The notes beneath the pieces were generated by a model. That model was given only the letters and a program-made list of their open reading frames with translations. It was not told the origin of the DNA and did no database searches. A DNA stretch of 6,142 nucleotides from an uncultured Phycisphaerales bacterium. GTDB lineage: Bacteria; Planctomycetota; Phycisphaerae; Phycisphaerales; UBA1924. Positions 5,233 through 6,142 of the stretch are shown here, piece by piece. The stretch is from NCBI GenBank assembly GCA_937891445.1, contig CALAFV010000389.1, positions 1 to 6,142 of the forward strand, written 5' to 3'. Numbering within the stretch: position 1 is the stretch's first letter; every line of letters begins with the position of its first letter. A program made the position numbers and the translations under genes.

Positions 5233-6142
5233 GTGGCGGACCTGGTGCTGGCCATGTTCGGCGACGTGGTCGGCTCCCCGGGGCGCCGCGCCGTCAGTCA
5301 CGCAATCCCCATCCTCCGCGCCGAGTACGGCGCAGCGGTCATCATCGCCAACGGCGAGAACTCGCGCCACGGCTCGGGCATTTCGCCGGACAACTACCGC
5401 GACCTGCGGCGCGATCCGGTCCCCGGCGTCCGCGGCGTGGACGCCGTGACCCTCGGCGACCACTGCTTCCGCGAGAAGCAGATCATCCCGATCCTCGCCG
5501 ACCCGGCCGAGCCGATCTCGCGTCCGGCGAACCTCGGCGCCCGCTCGCCGGGGAAGCGGCTCATCCGCCTGACGCCGCCGGGAGTGGACGGGCCGCCGCT
5601 GTACATCATCACGCTCATGGGGCGGCTGTTCATGTCCGTCCCAGCGGACAACCCGTTCGACTGCCTGGACCGCGAACTCGCGGCGATCCCGGAGCCCGAC
5701 GCCCTCGTTCTTGTGGAGGTGCACGCGGAGGCCACGAGCGAGAAGTCGGCGCTCGCGTGGTACGCCCTCAACCGCTGGACCAGCCCCGGTCGCCCCGCGG
5801 TCGTCGCCGTCGTCGGCACGCACACGCACGTGCAGACCGCCGACGCCCGCCTGCTGGAGCACCGGCTGGCGGCGATGACCGACCTGGGGATGTCGGGCCC
5901 GCACCGCAGCGTCATCGGGCGCTCCGTCCCGGCCGTGCTCGACGCGATGGCGACGCAGTCCCCCACCCCGCTCGACGTCGCGACCGACGACCCGCGGGCG
6001 CAGGGGTGCATCATCACCATCGACACCGCCGAGCGGCGCGTGCGCGTCGGCGCGGGCGTCAAGTGGGACCGGGTCGCGCCGCGGCTGTCGGCGCACGGCC
6101 GGGCCGTGCTGCACGGCTCCTCGCCCGACGTCGGGATCGCCG
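5233..6142 (+). CDS. ymdB: YmdB-family calcineurin-like metallophosphodiesterase (3' end outside window)
   Basis: Dinuclear-metal phosphodiesterase of the YmdB/DR1281 (TIGR00282) family. The Bacillus subtilis member hydrolyses 2',3'-cyclic nucleotides and influences biofilm and motility decisions. GTG 5233 opens a frame of 303 codons that is still open at the right edge. Metal-site motifs: FGDVVGSPGRRAV (9-21, D11), IIANGEN (37-43, E42 and N43), VEVHAEATSEK (161-171, H164), VVGTHTHVQTAD (193-204, H197 and H199), and family signatures TDLGMSGP (216-223) and SVIGR (226-230). The usual GNH motif reads TLGDH (73-77), so D76 stands at the metal-ligand Asn. An insertion of about nine residues (around 59-68) precedes it. 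Family members usually have 255-270 residues, so this one has extra C-terminal sequence. It follows glgP by one base, implying co-transcription. It probably acts in the cytosol; no signal peptide is seen. The natural substrate here is unknown. Confidence 0.9.
   Translation, partial: MADLVLAMFGDVVGSPGRRAVSHAIPILRAEYGAAVIIANGENSRHGSGISPDNYRDLRRDPVPGVRGVDAVTLGDHCFREKQIIPILADPAEPISRPANLGARSPGKRLIRLTPPGVDGPPLYIITLMGRLFMSVPADNPFDCLDRELAAIPEPDALVLVEVHAEATSEKSALAWYALNRWTSPGRPAVVAVVGTHTHVQTADARLLEHRLAAMTDLGMSGPHRSVIGRSVPAVLDAMATQSPTPLDVATDDPRAQGCIITIDTAERRVRVGAGVKWDRVAPRLSAHGRAVLHGSSPDVGIA

Noticed and set aside
5200..6114. 304-codon open frame on the minus strand
   Set aside because: Antisense to the ymdB-like gene, whose metal-binding motifs are clear. 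The minus product is Arg/Val/Asp-rich with no motif.

Overview
This GC-rich window (about 70 % by eye) carries four protein genes, all on the + strand: a YggS/PLPBP-type pyridoxal-phosphate-binding protein (4-879), argininosuccinate synthase argG (1079-2305), an alpha-glucan (glycogen/maltodextrin) phosphorylase glgP (2577-5231), and a YmdB-type calcineurin-like metallophosphodiesterase (5233 to beyond the right edge). No mobile element, RNA gene or CRISPR array is visible. Protein style and the intergenic repeats (ACGGAG/ACAGAG units of 9 bp, CCTGCG units of 10 bp, and a GAG-YCGC...GCGG-CTY hairpin unit) point to a bacterium of the Planctomycetota, possibly Phycisphaerae. That placement is inference from recognition, not a search.

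Layout: the yggS-like gene ends at 879 and is followed by a 199-bp gap. The left half of that gap (887-991) holds two short-period repeat motifs of a kind I recognise from planctomycete intergenic DNA. The right half (1016-1078) is an argG leader with unusual structure. The argG Shine-Dalgarno sits in the 3' arm of a 12-pair hairpin (7 + 5 bp, one mismatch) ending at the base before the ATG. A second upstream segment (1027-1034) is perfectly complementary to the same Shine-Dalgarno and is itself partly inside another hairpin. After argG, a 271-bp gap (2306-2576) holds a pair of inverted copies of a REP-like unit (2348-2380 and 2425-2459), then two mutually exclusive hairpins (2487-2506 or 2503-2535) ahead of glgP. 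GlgP and ymdB are separated by one base, and the ymdB Shine-Dalgarno lies inside the glgP end, so these two are almost certainly co-transcribed and translationally coupled.

Functionally the genes are housekeeping: PLP homeostasis, arginine biosynthesis, storage glucan breakdown, and a cyclic-nucleotide or RNA-signal phosphodiesterase. They do not form one pathway. The points worth following up are the argG leader as a possible translational switch, the REP-like doublet, and the YmdB homologue in which the metal-ligand Asn of the GNH motif is Asp.
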